From Clostridia bacterium (lineage in GTDB: Bacteria; Bacillota; Clostridia; UBA1381), in assembly GCA_017621875.1 (NCBI GenBank), contig JAGASE010000001.1, positions 186,001 through 250,000 on the forward strand: a stretch of DNA of 64,000 nucleotides, in the 5' to 3' direction. The notes beneath the pieces are model-generated. The model did not search any database and was not told the DNA's origin. It saw only the letters and a program-made list of their open reading frames with translations. Both the position numbers and the translations under genes were made by a program. Below, one piece after another: positions 36,243 to 46,135 of the stretch. Within the stretch, counting starts at the first letter, position 1. Each line of letters opens with the position of its first letter.

Positions 36243-38867
36243 GTGAAAAAGATATTATCATTTTTAATATGTCTGGCAATGCTTGCTCAAAGCATAATGA
36301 TAAACCCGGTATTTGCACAGGACAGCTCCGGTTTTGGTGAAGAATATGAGCTTTTGAAGGCACTGGGAATCGTAAACAGCAAAATAGTCATAGACGACAA
36401 GGATATTACAAGAGGCGAATTTGCGATACTTCTTGCAAATCTTAGCGGATTTACCGAGGGCGGCGAGGAAATATCGCAGTTCGTTGACGTTGAAGAGGAG
36501 TATTTTGCAAAAAAGGAAATAAATTATGTCGCATCTAAGGGATATATGAAGGGTCGCAGCGATGATAAGTTCTGTCCCGGATACAATCTCACAGCAGATG
36601 AGGCGTATCGGGTGGTGCTTACCGCCTTGGGCTATGGTATATATGCTGCCAATTCAGGAGGATATACTGCTACAGCTTCCTCTATAGGACTTTCTAAGGG
36701 TGTCAATGCAGGACGTCAGCTTTCAAAAAAATCGGCTGTTAGGCTTATATATAACGCACTTGATACGGGAATCCTGTCGGCATCGGAATATAAGGTGACT
36801 GACGGCGGAGTGTCGCAGGTTATGAAAACAACTGAAACTCCGCTTACCGAGTGGCTTAATCTGGATTATGCCGAGGGACTTGTTACAAAAGTAGGCACAA
36901 GCGTTATAAATAACGACTACAGCATCGGCGGAGATTTCATGATAGGCGATACCTCTCTTGAGCTGTCAAAAGATGATAACGTGTATGAATATCTTGGCTT
37001 TGTGTGCCGTGCATACTACGATAAGGACGACTATTCCTTAAAGGCTGTTGTTAATAGAGAAAATAAAAACGACATTACACAGATAGATACGGCAAGCTGC
37101 GTATATGTTGATGATGCAATCGTATATGACAATGGCAAAGGAACAAAAAGGGTTGAGGTTAAAGCTATTGACGAGGTTGTTTTAAACGGTGTGCCGGTGG
37201 CTGCGGACGAACGTGAGAGTGCAATCAGCAATGCCGATGGTAGGATTGTTGTGAACAAGGTATCGGATTATGACGGAAAAATTATTCTGATAACCTCTTA
37301 TGAAACTTACTATGTAAGCGGAATTTCGCAGGAAAATACTACAATATACGACAGGGTTAATACAGCAAGAAGGCTTGTTATTGATTATGATAATGCAAGC
37401 GTGGATATAAAATATTCAGACGGCAGTGAGTGCAGATTTGAGCAGATTAAGACGGGAAATGTGTTGAGTATTTTAAGGCATGGTACAGGAGACGATGTCA
37501 CTGTTATTGTTTCGGATAAGTCTGTTAGCGGAAAGCTTACGGCAAAGAGTGTTGAGGACCTTACTATTGAAATTTCCGCTACAGAGTATGCAGTAACAAA
37601 GGACTACATAACAAAAGACCTGCCGGAGCCGGGAACAAGCATTACAGCGTATCTCGATTGCTTCGGAAGAGTTGCGTATATCGACGATGGCGGCAGCGAG
37701 GGCTACAGCTACGGATTTATAAGAAAGTATTATCCTTCCGATGATGACGATACTCTGCTTAGCCTGAATATATTCACATTAGATGGTACATTTGTTACCT
37801 ATAATACACGTGAAAAAACAAAAATTGACGGCAAGACTTTTGATACCCCTGATAAAAAGATAGAAGCACTTTCAAAGGAGAACGGAAATCTTGGAGTTTA
37901 TCGTCTTGTGAGATATAAGCTGAACAGTGCAGGTGAAATCAGCCATATTGATACCTCGGTTTATACAAGCGGCAGTGAGTCGGATAGCAACAGAATGATA
38001 AAAATACACTCTGCATCAGGCGATTCGCTGCTGTATAAGCAGGTGCCGAAGGCTTTCGGACATACGGGAGATGTGGGTATTAAGGTTGTAACCGACGCTT
38101 CTACAATAGTGCTGAAGGTTCCGCAGAATGCTAATGCAGGTACTAACACAAAGCTTTTTAAGGTTTCAAGCCTTTCAAGCTATACCAATGACTACGCGTA
38201 CTCAATTGATGCATACAAGTCATCTTTAAAGGATATTCCTGCGGATATAATTGTTGAATATGTAACCGAAGGCTCGGCTGAAAAGTACGCATACGGATTC
38301 ATAAAGGAGCTGCAGCAGGTTTATGATGAGGACGAGGACGCTCCGGTTATGAATATAACTATGGTAACCTCCCAATACGGAGAAAAGGTTTATAAGACGG
38401 AGGCGGATTTTGATATTGCCGACGCTGTTAAAGCGGAGGGAGAAGCTGATGATACACTCACGCCGGGCAAGGGAGATATAGTAAAGGTCGGACTTGATTC
38501 GCAGGAGCAGATCCTCTCCATGGAGGTTTACTATGATGCAAGTGCTGCGAGCTGGCTGCCAAGTACAGCTCCGTACGGCTCAATTTATAACGACCATTTC
38601 TATTACGGTACGGTTTACCGCAAGGACGGACAATATCTGCAGATGAGCAACAGACCGGTAACGAGTGCGGTGTCACAGGAAAGCCTGCTGTCATCAATAC
38701 CGCTTGCAAGTAATGTAAGGATTATAAAATTCGAGACTGCTTCAAATAAGGCAGAGGAGATTTCGGTAGATGAGCTGCTTGATTTTGAAAGCGTGGGTGC
38801 AAGTGCGTCAAGGGTAGTTGCTATCACCCGTGCGGCAAGCGGTACGGTAGTTATAGCTTATGAATAA
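36243..38867 (+). CDS. SLH-anchored surface protein of unknown function
   Basis: 874 residues with a GTG start and a signal peptide (MKKILSFLICLAMLAQSIMINPVFA). SLH-like repeats occupy about residues 30-180 (YELLKALGIVNSKIVI..., INYVASKGYMKGRSDDKFCPG, SAVRLIYNALDTGIL). The remaining 700 residues are beta-rich, full of Asp, Gly, Ser and Tyr, and match no family I can name. Large SLH proteins with a beta-rich remainder are often S-layer or polymer-binding proteins. It overlaps the next ORF frame by a few bases and shares its operon. Confidence 0.75.
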   Translation: MKKILSFLICLAMLAQSIMINPVFAQDSSGFGEEYELLKALGIVNSKIVIDDKDITRGEFAILLANLSGFTEGGEEISQFVDVEEEYFAKKEINYVASKGYMKGRSDDKFCPGYNLTADEAYRVVLTALGYGIYAANSGGYTATASSIGLSKGVNAGRQLSKKSAVRLIYNALDTGILSASEYKVTDGGVSQVMKTTETPLTEWLNLDYAEGLVTKVGTSVINNDYSIGGDFMIGDTSLELSKDDNVYEYLGFVCRAYYDKDDYSLKAVVNRENKNDITQIDTASCVYVDDAIVYDNGKGTKRVEVKAIDEVVLNGVPVAADERESAISNADGRIVVNKVSDYDGKIILITSYETYYVSGISQENTTIYDRVNTARRLVIDYDNASVDIKYSDGSECRFEQIKTGNVLSILRHGTGDDVTVIVSDKSVSGKLTAKSVEDLTIEISATEYAVTKDYITKDLPEPGTSITAYLDCFGRVAYIDDGGSEGYSYGFIRKYYPSDDDDTLLSLNIFTLDGTFVTYNTREKTKIDGKTFDTPDKKIEALSKENGNLGVYRLVRYKLNSAGEISHIDTSVYTSGSESDSNRMIKIHSASGDSLLYKQVPKAFGHTGDVGIKVVTDASTIVLKVPQNANAGTNTKLFKVSSLSSYTNDYAYSIDAYKSSLKDIPADIIVEYVTEGSAEKYAYGFIKELQQVYDEDEDAPVMNITMVTSQYGEKVYKTEADFDIADAVKAEGEADDTLTPGKGDIVKVGLDSQEQILSMEVYYDASAASWLPSTAPYGSIYNDHFYYGTVYRKDGQYLQMSNRPVTSAVSQESLLSSIPLASNVRIIKFETASNKAEEISVDELLDFESVGASASRVVAITRAASGTVVIAYE

Positions 38868-38877
38868 GGAGAGAGCC

Positions 38878-41800
38878 ATGAAAAAACTAATTAGTATTGT
38901 TTTGTCGGTATCGGTTTTGGCGGGCGTTTGCCCTATAGCGGCACACGCTTCGGGCTTTTCCGATGTGACATATGATAATAAGGCGTACGAAGCGGTTAAT
39001 TACCTTGCAGCAAAAGGTATAGTGAGCGGTGTTGGAGATAATAAATTCATGCCGGAGGCTTCAGTGAAAAGAGCTGATTTTGCGGTTATGGCGGATAATG
39101 CCCTGGAGCTTTCCGACCAAAGCAGCACCGCATTTTCCGATGTTTATGCGGAGGATTATTACTATTATGCGGTACAGAGAGCGAGCGGCGAGGGCATAAT
39201 AAGCGGAACTGGAAACGGACTATTCGAGCCGAATCGCAGCATCACACGCGAGGAGGCTGCCTCTATACTGGTGCGTGCATTTGAAAAAAGAAACGGTGCA
39301 ACAGCCTCGCTTGATATGGCATCGGAATATGCGGACAAGGGCGAGGTTTCGGCATGGGCTTTGGAGGCTGTGGATAAAGCACTTGCACTTAATCTTATAA
39401 CAGCAGAGAACGGAATTGAGCCGAAGCGTGCGATGACGCGTGCGGAAACAGCGTATGCTGTAGCGAATCTGCTGCTTTTGGAAAGTGAAAATTCTGTCTG
39501 GGACAGCGGAAAGAAAAGCTATATAGAGCAAACAACCGCAAGAGGAAATATTTTCCTTGTAAGTCATGAGAAAAAACTGATGACGCTGGTTACAGGCAGA
39601 AAAGCAATTGAATATATTATACGCGATTATTGGGGCAGGGCACTGGAGCATAAATACATACGCATTGAAAATGAAAAGCATGTATTTGATGTATCGGATT
39701 ATACTCCGGGATATTATGAGCTTTATGTTTATGCAAGGGACAGTCAGGGACTGAAAGAGGAAATTTCCAGAGCCTCATTCTGTGTATTTGAGGACTTCGA
39801 TTTTAAGAGTCTGGAATATTCGCCGTTCGGAATGAACACTCACATCACAAGAGGTGCGAGCGGATGGAAGCCCGACCTTCTGCATGAGGCTTCTCTTATG
39901 GGAGTACGACATCTTCGAGATTCGGACGAATGGGGAGGCGTTGAAAGGTCCAAGGGCGTTTATACAGATACATGGGCGGATAAGCGTGCAATAATGGACA
40001 AATATGGCATGGATAACCTCTGGGTATCGGCATATGTAAATCCGTTCTATGACAATAATTCTACGCCGTATACCGAAGACGGAAGAACAGGCTTTGCAAA
40101 TTACTGCAAGGGCATACGCGACATTTGGGGCGATAAGATGATGCTCATGGAGGTTTATAACGAATGGTGGGGACCGCAGTTCGGTGACCGCGGCAGCGGT
40201 GAGGCAAATTCACTGCCGGAAACCTTTGTTCCGCTCGTTAAGAAAACCTATGAAACGGTTAAGCCGAATCATCCGGATGTGATACTGATGCCAACCTTTT
40301 CTACAAACGCAAACAGATATCAGCCAAACTGGAACACAAATCTGTTGAAGCTTGGTATTTTGGACTATATTGACGCCATTGCCCTTCACGGCTATGCCGG
40401 AAATGATAAAACTCCCGGAAAAACAGAGCCGGAGGGCTCAATCGCGGCAACCGTTAAGGAATTGAGAGATGAGCTTGATGAAAAGTTCCCCGACCGCGAG
40501 GTTGATATATATGTAACCGAAACAGGTCTTAACACAAGTACCAATAAGTATGGAATAAGTGAAAAGCTGGGAGCATGGTATGTGCCGAGAGTGTTCACGA
40601 GCTGTATGGCACTGGGAGTTAAATCAATATGGTGGTATGACCTTATTGATGACGGAAACACCGATTCGGAGCATGAGGACCGCTTTGGTACGCTGCGTGC
40701 CTTCGGAAGCAAGTACGGTAATTATACTCCGAAGCCAACATATGTTGCATACGGTGCATTTGCCCGTACAATTGCAGGTCAGCACATGACGGCGGAAAAA
40801 CGAGTAGGAGATATTTACTGGTATGTTTACGGCGGAAAAGGCGAGGATACTCACGTAATTCATGCCCGCGATGATGTTAAAAAGAACATTACTGTTTATA
40901 CCGATTCCCCTGTTGAAGTAATTGACATTATGGGCGGAAAAAGTGTATATACACCGGTTGACGGAAAGCTGTACTTTACTGCAAGCGGTGAGTCAATTTA
41001 CATCAAGGGTGATGTAAAGGATATCAAGGAGGAATGTCCGATAAGCCTTACGGCGGACGGCGAGGTTATTTTGGGTGAAACTTACAGCGTAACCGTTGAT
41101 AACGGCGGTACGGGACTTGATATAGAAATTGAAGGAAGAACTGCCGAAAACGGAAGCTTCACTCCCGACATTTTGTATATTGAAAGTGACAGAACGGTAA
41201 TTGCCGAGGTTAAAAACGGTACAATGCCTGCAGGAAGAATTACTGCGGAGGTTTCACCGACGGCAAGATATGAAATAACCGCAAACGGCGACCTTGAAGG
41301 AACAGGTGACAGTGTTGAGGGATATATTTATGCGTTGGTAAAGAATCTTTCCGCTCGTGAGCTTCCGCTTACAGGTCTTGTGTGGACGCTGGAGGATAGA
41401 AGCGGAACTTTTGCCGCAGTAGAAAGCATACCTGCAAAGAGTCAGACTTATGTAAAAATACCCGTGGGACAAATTGAGACGGGAGTTGAGTATGACTACA
41501 CTGTGCGTACACAGATTGGAGGAATTACTTCAGACGAGCTTGACATAAGCGATACCATAACCTTTAATGCAATAAAACGCTTTACACCTGTTATAGACGG
41601 TGTGGTAGACGCAGAGTTTGAGTCAATCACCGGCTTCAATCTTGATGAAGCGACAGTATCCTCGCTTATCGACGGTAGAAAGCACACAGGTGCCTCCGAC
41701 CTTGGCGGTAAGGGCTGGATGACTTATGATGATAAATATTTGTACTGGATTGTCGACGTAACCGATGATGACCATAATATCATTGAAAACGGTATGAACA

Positions 41801-42216
41801 TGTGGAGAAATGACAATCTGCAGTTTACGCTGTATTGCGAGAACTCCGAGCTTTATGATGAGGTAAGCAAATACTTTGAATTGGGTATATCGCTTACGCA
41901 AGAGGGCGGAGTGCAGGTTTACCGATGGAGAACGATTGACGATATGCCGGAGGATTTAAGCATTATACCCGATGCGGTATATGCAGCATCCCGTAACGAG
42001 GACACAAAGCATACTGTGTACGAAATCGGAATCCCGTGGACAACTCTAAAGGTTGACCCGACGGTGCAGAAGAATATCCGTTCATCAATTCTGATAAACG
42101 ACAATGACAGCGGACAGCGTAAGAGCTTCCTTGAATGGGGCAGCGGAATCGGATACGGAAAAGACCCGAATGCATTTATCAAGTATATTATATCGGGAGG
42201 CGAAGCGAATGAATAA
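38878..42216 (+). CDS. SLH-anchored clan GH-A-like glycoside hydrolase with CBM9/DOMON-like C terminus
   Basis: 1112 residues. A signal peptide is followed by three SLH repeats (about 25-205; FSDVTYDNKAYEAVNYLAAKGIVSG, YYYAVQRASGEGIISGTGN and one more). An Ig-like region precedes a TIM barrel at about 310-640. Its EVYNEWW (near residue 427) and YVTETGLN (near 547) match the acid/base and nucleophile positions of clan GH-A enzymes (GH5/GH39 and similar). A C-terminal beta-sandwich (about 900-1110; PVIDGVVDAEF, WMTYDDKYLYWIVDVTDDD) resembles CBM9/DOMON carbohydrate-binding domains. The start at MKKLISI after AAGGAG is preferred to the frame start six codons earlier. The glycan substrate is unknown. 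Confidence 0.85.
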   Translation: MKKLISIVLSVSVLAGVCPIAAHASGFSDVTYDNKAYEAVNYLAAKGIVSGVGDNKFMPEASVKRADFAVMADNALELSDQSSTAFSDVYAEDYYYYAVQRASGEGIISGTGNGLFEPNRSITREEAASILVRAFEKRNGATASLDMASEYADKGEVSAWALEAVDKALALNLITAENGIEPKRAMTRAETAYAVANLLLLESENSVWDSGKKSYIEQTTARGNIFLVSHEKKLMTLVTGRKAIEYIIRDYWGRALEHKYIRIENEKHVFDVSDYTPGYYELYVYARDSQGLKEEISRASFCVFEDFDFKSLEYSPFGMNTHITRGASGWKPDLLHEASLMGVRHLRDSDEWGGVERSKGVYTDTWADKRAIMDKYGMDNLWVSAYVNPFYDNNSTPYTEDGRTGFANYCKGIRDIWGDKMMLMEVYNEWWGPQFGDRGSGEANSLPETFVPLVKKTYETVKPNHPDVILMPTFSTNANRYQPNWNTNLLKLGILDYIDAIALHGYAGNDKTPGKTEPEGSIAATVKELRDELDEKFPDREVDIYVTETGLNTSTNKYGISEKLGAWYVPRVFTSCMALGVKSIWWYDLIDDGNTDSEHEDRFGTLRAFGSKYGNYTPKPTYVAYGAFARTIAGQHMTAEKRVGDIYWYVYGGKGEDTHVIHARDDVKKNITVYTDSPVEVIDIMGGKSVYTPVDGKLYFTASGESIYIKGDVKDIKEECPISLTADGEVILGETYSVTVDNGGTGLDIEIEGRTAENGSFTPDILYIESDRTVIAEVKNGTMPAGRITAEVSPTARYEITANGDLEGTGDSVEGYIYALVKNLSARELPLTGLVWTLEDRSGTFAAVESIPAKSQTYVKIPVGQIETGVEYDYTVRTQIGGITSDELDISDTITFNAIKRFTPVIDGVVDAEFESITGFNLDEATVSSLIDGRKHTGASDLGGKGWMTYDDKYLYWIVDVTDDDHNIIENGMNMWRNDNLQFTLYCENSELYDEVSKYFELGISLTQEGGVQVYRWRTIDDMPEDLSIIPDAVYAASRNEDTKHTVYEIGIPWTTLKVDPTVQKNIRSSILINDNDSGQRKSFLEWGSGIGYGKDPNAFIKYIISGGEANE

Positions 42217-43369
42217 AATTCTGAAAACAGTTACGATAGCGGCAGTAATGCTTGCAGTGTCCGCCCAGAGTGTATTTTCGGCGGCACTTGAAAAGATTTC
42301 AAAGGGGACCTTAGTGTCCCCTGAAGAAAACGTGTTCCGCCTTTGGGGTGATGATAATGAATTTATTCTGTTGGACGTGTCGGAGGATAATAACTCAAAA
42401 TTCTTTGTTATGGCGAAGAGCTATTTTTCTAAAAGAGCGTACAGCAGCGGTAAAAATCAGCGATTCGACCCTGAGAATCCGTCAAGTGTTGCATACTTTT
42501 TAAACGGCGAATTTTTGAAGAAGGGTATAACAGACAGCTTTACCAAGCGGAATTACCGTCTTCCGGAGGAGATAATCGAGCATATTAATTTCAATCACAG
42601 CTGGACTACCGAGGCAGGACGCGTCGGCGGAGATTGCCCCAAAGAGTATGTAACAAAGACGGGAATAGCACTGTTGTCACAGACTGAATACTTAAAGTAT
42701 CAGGATAAAATCGGCATGACAGATGGCTTTGATAATTTGATACATACACCAAAATATACAGGCTTTTGGACAAGAACAGGTGCAAACAGCAGCGAAATGA
42801 TTTGTGTGCGTGCGGTAACAAGTGTAACACAAACTCTTGCATGGGCAATTAATGATGCAGGTCTTAATATCCGACCGGTATTCTGGCTGGATATCGACTT
42901 TTTCCGCGAGGTGCCTATCGACCTTTCTTCCGCCGGAGAAAATGTAAAGGCGATTTTTAAGGAGTATTATACAATCAATGAGCTTGAAAAAATTTATCCC
43001 GAAAGCTGGGTTTATGATTATCTGGGATATAAGCCCGATGTCAGTGTAAAAAACACGGTGATAAAGGTTGACGGCGATTCTGCATCAGCTCTTAAGGCGG
43101 GTGCTCACAAGATGTCGGTAAATGCGGAGTTTGTAAACAATCTGCAGGAGGATATCGGTGGAAGAATTGTGGCAGTTAAGTATCATTCTAATGGTACTCC
43201 GCAGCAGATGGCGAGTTTGCCGCTTGATATTCCGGCAAATTCATCAGTAAGTGCGGGAATTGAGCTTAATTTCAATACCCCATGCAAAAACGGTGATTAT
43301 GTAAAGCTGTTCTATTCGTCAGCTTATGATAAATTTGCAAAAACATCTAATTCAGTAAGAATTTACTGA
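42209..43369 (+). CDS. Secreted single-copy module protein (DUF6273-like)
   Basis: 386 residues, signal peptide MNKILKTVTIAAVMLAVSAQSVFSA. The ATG overlaps the preceding stop by 8 bases with GGGAGG upstream. It carries one copy (about 35-265) of the module found twice in each of the next two proteins: F.FVMAKSYF, SVAYFLNGEFL, HSWTTEAG, WTRTG, IRPVFWLDIDFF and IDLSSAGENV. The pattern of a tryptophan-Arg core and a terminal RPxFxL strand recalls DUF6273, a surface domain of unknown function. A C-terminal beta-rich domain (about 295-386) follows. No anchor is seen. Confidence 0.65.
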   Translation: MNKILKTVTIAAVMLAVSAQSVFSAALEKISKGTLVSPEENVFRLWGDDNEFILLDVSEDNNSKFFVMAKSYFSKRAYSSGKNQRFDPENPSSVAYFLNGEFLKKGITDSFTKRNYRLPEEIIEHINFNHSWTTEAGRVGGDCPKEYVTKTGIALLSQTEYLKYQDKIGMTDGFDNLIHTPKYTGFWTRTGANSSEMICVRAVTSVTQTLAWAINDAGLNIRPVFWLDIDFFREVPIDLSSAGENVKAIFKEYYTINELEKIYPESWVYDYLGYKPDVSVKNTVIKVDGDSASALKAGAHKMSVNAEFVNNLQEDIGGRIVAVKYHSNGTPQQMASLPLDIPANSSVSAGIELNFNTPCKNGDYVKLFYSSAYDKFAKTSNSVRIY

Positions 43370-43386
43370 GAAGGGAGAGTGCAGTA

Positions 43387-45810
43387 ATGAAAAAAATAAT
43401 TTCGCATCTTCTGGCAGCTGCGATGCTTGCTGCATGGATGCCGGCTATGGCAGAGGGAGAAACCGTAACCGTTGAGGCAAGGAGCGGCAAAACCCCTGCT
43501 TACGGAGAAACTCTTACTGCTGTGTTTTCCGGCGAGGGTGATGATATCACTGTAACCTGGCAGAGAGTTGACGGCAGCAATTCAGAAGATATTAAAACGG
43601 GCGATGAATATATCGTAACCGAAGCAGATATGGGATATAAAATCCGTGCATCGGTCTCGGACGGAACTAACACGTATACTTCGGAAGAATATAGTATTGC
43701 AAGCTATGTTGAGTCTCATTCGCGAAATGAGGACGCTATAGTAAACGCAGCCTCAGACGAGGACGCTCTGTTTAAGCTGAAGGGCAGCGACAGGGAATTT
43801 GTGCTTGCCGAAACCTTTAATAACAGTGAATCGAAGTATTTTGTGGTTGCAAATGAGCTGTACGGAAAAAAGGCGATCTCAACCGAAAACGGATATCAAA
43901 AATTTAATTCCGAGGAGGAAGGAAGCTTCCAGGCATGGATAAACAGCGATTTTGCAGGAAGCGGCATAGACGGCGTAAAGCTTCCCGAAAAGCTTCTGAG
44001 CTATATAAATTATAGTCACATCTGGCGTACCGAGGGGACGACAGCATGGACGTCAAATAATATTGACAGCTATACCTTTAAAGCAGGAATTACAATTCCA
44101 TCGGTGTCGGAGCTTGTATATTATGACAGGGTTGGCTATGACGTAAAAAGCACAGAGGGCGAGTCGGCGGATAAAATAATGACGAGAACGCCGGTAAACC
44201 ATTCGGCAGCACTTGCTCCGAACTGGATAATGCTTCTTAATATGCAGTATTCGCAAAATTCCTCAACGCAGGTACGTTTGGTGCATGGAGCAAGCCCGGA
44301 GGAATGGGTGCGTCCGCAGTTCTATTTAAAGGACGGATTTTTTGCAAACGTGGCGGTGGACCTTTCAAGTGCAGGAGAGGATATAATTAACCTGATAAAG
44401 CAGGAGGACGCAGATAGCCTGTATGAGCTTTATTCAGCGTATGAGGCGGTGAATATCTTAGGACTTGAGCCGCCGGAGGGATATCTCATATTGTCGGATA
44501 TCTGTATGGAAACAAAAAGTGGTGAGACTCCGGCTTACGGAGAAACCGTTATCCCGAAATTTAAATACGACTCATCGAATGTAAATCCTTTTGAAAAGTG
44601 CGAATATGAGTGGGTAAGCGGCGGTGAGACGGTATCAAATGCGGAGGAGTATATAATAACCGAGGCAGACGCAGGACGTAAGCTGAAGTTCTTCGTAACT
44701 GTTTGGGATACCGAAGGAAACGAAACAATGCACGAGTCGGAGGAGATAGAGATTCCTGCAATTTCCATAAGTCCGGTAGCTCCTAACAGCTCAACCGGTA
44801 ATATCGCAAATGCAGACGCAGCAAATGTGTTTGATATAGGCGGACAGAAGTTCACCCTGGTTGATAGCTTTAATAATTCAAAATCAACCTTTTACGTAAT
44901 TGCCAATGCAGTTTACGGAAATAAGAGCTTTTCAAGCCCGATTATGAATACAAATGATACCACAAGCCTGTCCTACTGGTTGAATAACACGTTTTTAACG
45001 GAAGGAAACGGCACCGCAGGCACGTTGCCTGCATCGGTTAAGAGCTATATCGACTTTGAGCATATGTGGCTTACTGAGGGAGCACCCGATTCGGCATCGG
45101 GGCATTCGGCTTACAGCTTTGCTGCGGGTGTGACAATACCGTCGGTATCGGAGCTTATAAGATATAAGGACGTAATCGGAGTTTCCGATACAGGGGCACG
45201 CTATTGGCTCAGAACAAACATAAACTATGCTAACACCAAGCATTTTATGGGTACAATAGCCGGCACAGGTACGTCTTCGGCAATAAATCACTGGGATATA
45301 CCAAACGGAAGTACAGGTATTCGACCGCAGTTCTATCTGGGTGAGGACTTCTTTAAAAATATTGCCATAGACCTTACTCTGGCAGGAAGCAATGTTATTG
45401 CGGCAATGGCACAGAGGTATACAATCGAGGAGCTTGAGCATCTGTATGATGCGGCTGTACTTGAGGAATTAGGCTTCGGCTATGAATTTGAGTTTGATGC
45501 AAGCTTCACATCGGGAGGTGTTAAGGCAGAAACTCTTGCCGGCATAACCGAGCTTACGGCAGAGGTTACACTTACGTCAAATACCGATAAGGGATTGTCC
45601 GGCTTAGTGATTTATGCTTTGTATGATGAGAAAGGGGCAACGCAGGCTATAAGGTTTGCAAGGATTGAAACCGAGGCACAGACCTCCGCCGACATTTCGA
45701 TGACGCTTACGGGTCTTAGCGGCATTACGGCTGACTACAATGCAAAGGTAATGCTTTGGGACAACTCGTACAGCATGAATGTTCTGAATAATTTTGTGAG
45801 CTTTAAATAA
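43387..45810 (+). CDS. Secreted protein with two Ig-like plus two DUF6273-like modules
   Basis: 807 residues. A signal peptide (to about 22) is followed by an Ig-like domain (25-105, VTVEARSGKTPAYGETLTAV), module 1 (about 120-355), a second Ig-like domain (about 365-455, METKSGETPAYGETVIPKF) and module 2 (about 470-690). A terminal beta-sandwich closes the protein. Each module has AWINSDF / YWLNNTFL, HIWRTEG / HMWLTEG, FKAGITIPSVSEL, TRT / LRT and RPQFYL. The two halves are clearly an internal duplication. It is secreted, without SLH or LPXTG, and probably binds the polysaccharide or other surface proteins. GGGAG precedes the ATG. Confidence 0.7.
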   Translation: MKKIISHLLAAAMLAAWMPAMAEGETVTVEARSGKTPAYGETLTAVFSGEGDDITVTWQRVDGSNSEDIKTGDEYIVTEADMGYKIRASVSDGTNTYTSEEYSIASYVESHSRNEDAIVNAASDEDALFKLKGSDREFVLAETFNNSESKYFVVANELYGKKAISTENGYQKFNSEEEGSFQAWINSDFAGSGIDGVKLPEKLLSYINYSHIWRTEGTTAWTSNNIDSYTFKAGITIPSVSELVYYDRVGYDVKSTEGESADKIMTRTPVNHSAALAPNWIMLLNMQYSQNSSTQVRLVHGASPEEWVRPQFYLKDGFFANVAVDLSSAGEDIINLIKQEDADSLYELYSAYEAVNILGLEPPEGYLILSDICMETKSGETPAYGETVIPKFKYDSSNVNPFEKCEYEWVSGGETVSNAEEYIITEADAGRKLKFFVTVWDTEGNETMHESEEIEIPAISISPVAPNSSTGNIANADAANVFDIGGQKFTLVDSFNNSKSTFYVIANAVYGNKSFSSPIMNTNDTTSLSYWLNNTFLTEGNGTAGTLPASVKSYIDFEHMWLTEGAPDSASGHSAYSFAAGVTIPSVSELIRYKDVIGVSDTGARYWLRTNINYANTKHFMGTIAGTGTSSAINHWDIPNGSTGIRPQFYLGEDFFKNIAIDLTLAGSNVIAAMAQRYTIEELEHLYDAAVLEELGFGYEFEFDASFTSGGVKAETLAGITELTAEVTLTSNTDKGLSGLVIYALYDEKGATQAIRFARIETEAQTSADISMTLTGLSGITADYNAKVMLWDNSYSMNVLNNFVSFK

Positions 45811-46135
45811 AGGCTGAAAATCCATCTTCCTCGACTTTTCGAGGCATACGGACTAAAATGTTTTAAATAATTTTTGCGGATTTGCTGCTGCAGAAATGTT
45901 TAAATAAATGCTGTGGAAATTAAGAATTGTTATGCTCTTGCTAAAGATGGACGAATTTGCCGGGAATTAGTACGCAAATGCTTCACCCATACAAAAGCAT
46001 TTGCGGCGTGGGGTAAATTTTTCGGGCATATTCCGACAGATTGGAGCGAAGAGTGAGTAATTATATTTTCTGACGGCAGCTTTAATAAAGAAATGTGCCT
46101 TGCGGCACAAGCTTTAGCGAAAGGAGATAATAAAA
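45811..46135. other. Intergenic with strong hairpins before the second duplicated-module gene
   Basis: 325 bp, no clear gene. It contains 11-bp arms CGCAAATGCTT / AAGCATTTGCG (45971-46001) and GTGCC/GGCAC (about 46095-46109). A 40-codon open stretch ending in HIPTDWSEE runs across 45930-46057 without a start or ribosome site; it may be a relic. No riboswitch fold was recognised. Confidence 0.5.

Noticed and set aside
45811-46135. c-di-GMP or other riboswitch before the 46136 gene
   Set aside because: Hairpins are present, but I could not match conserved core residues of a known aptamer.
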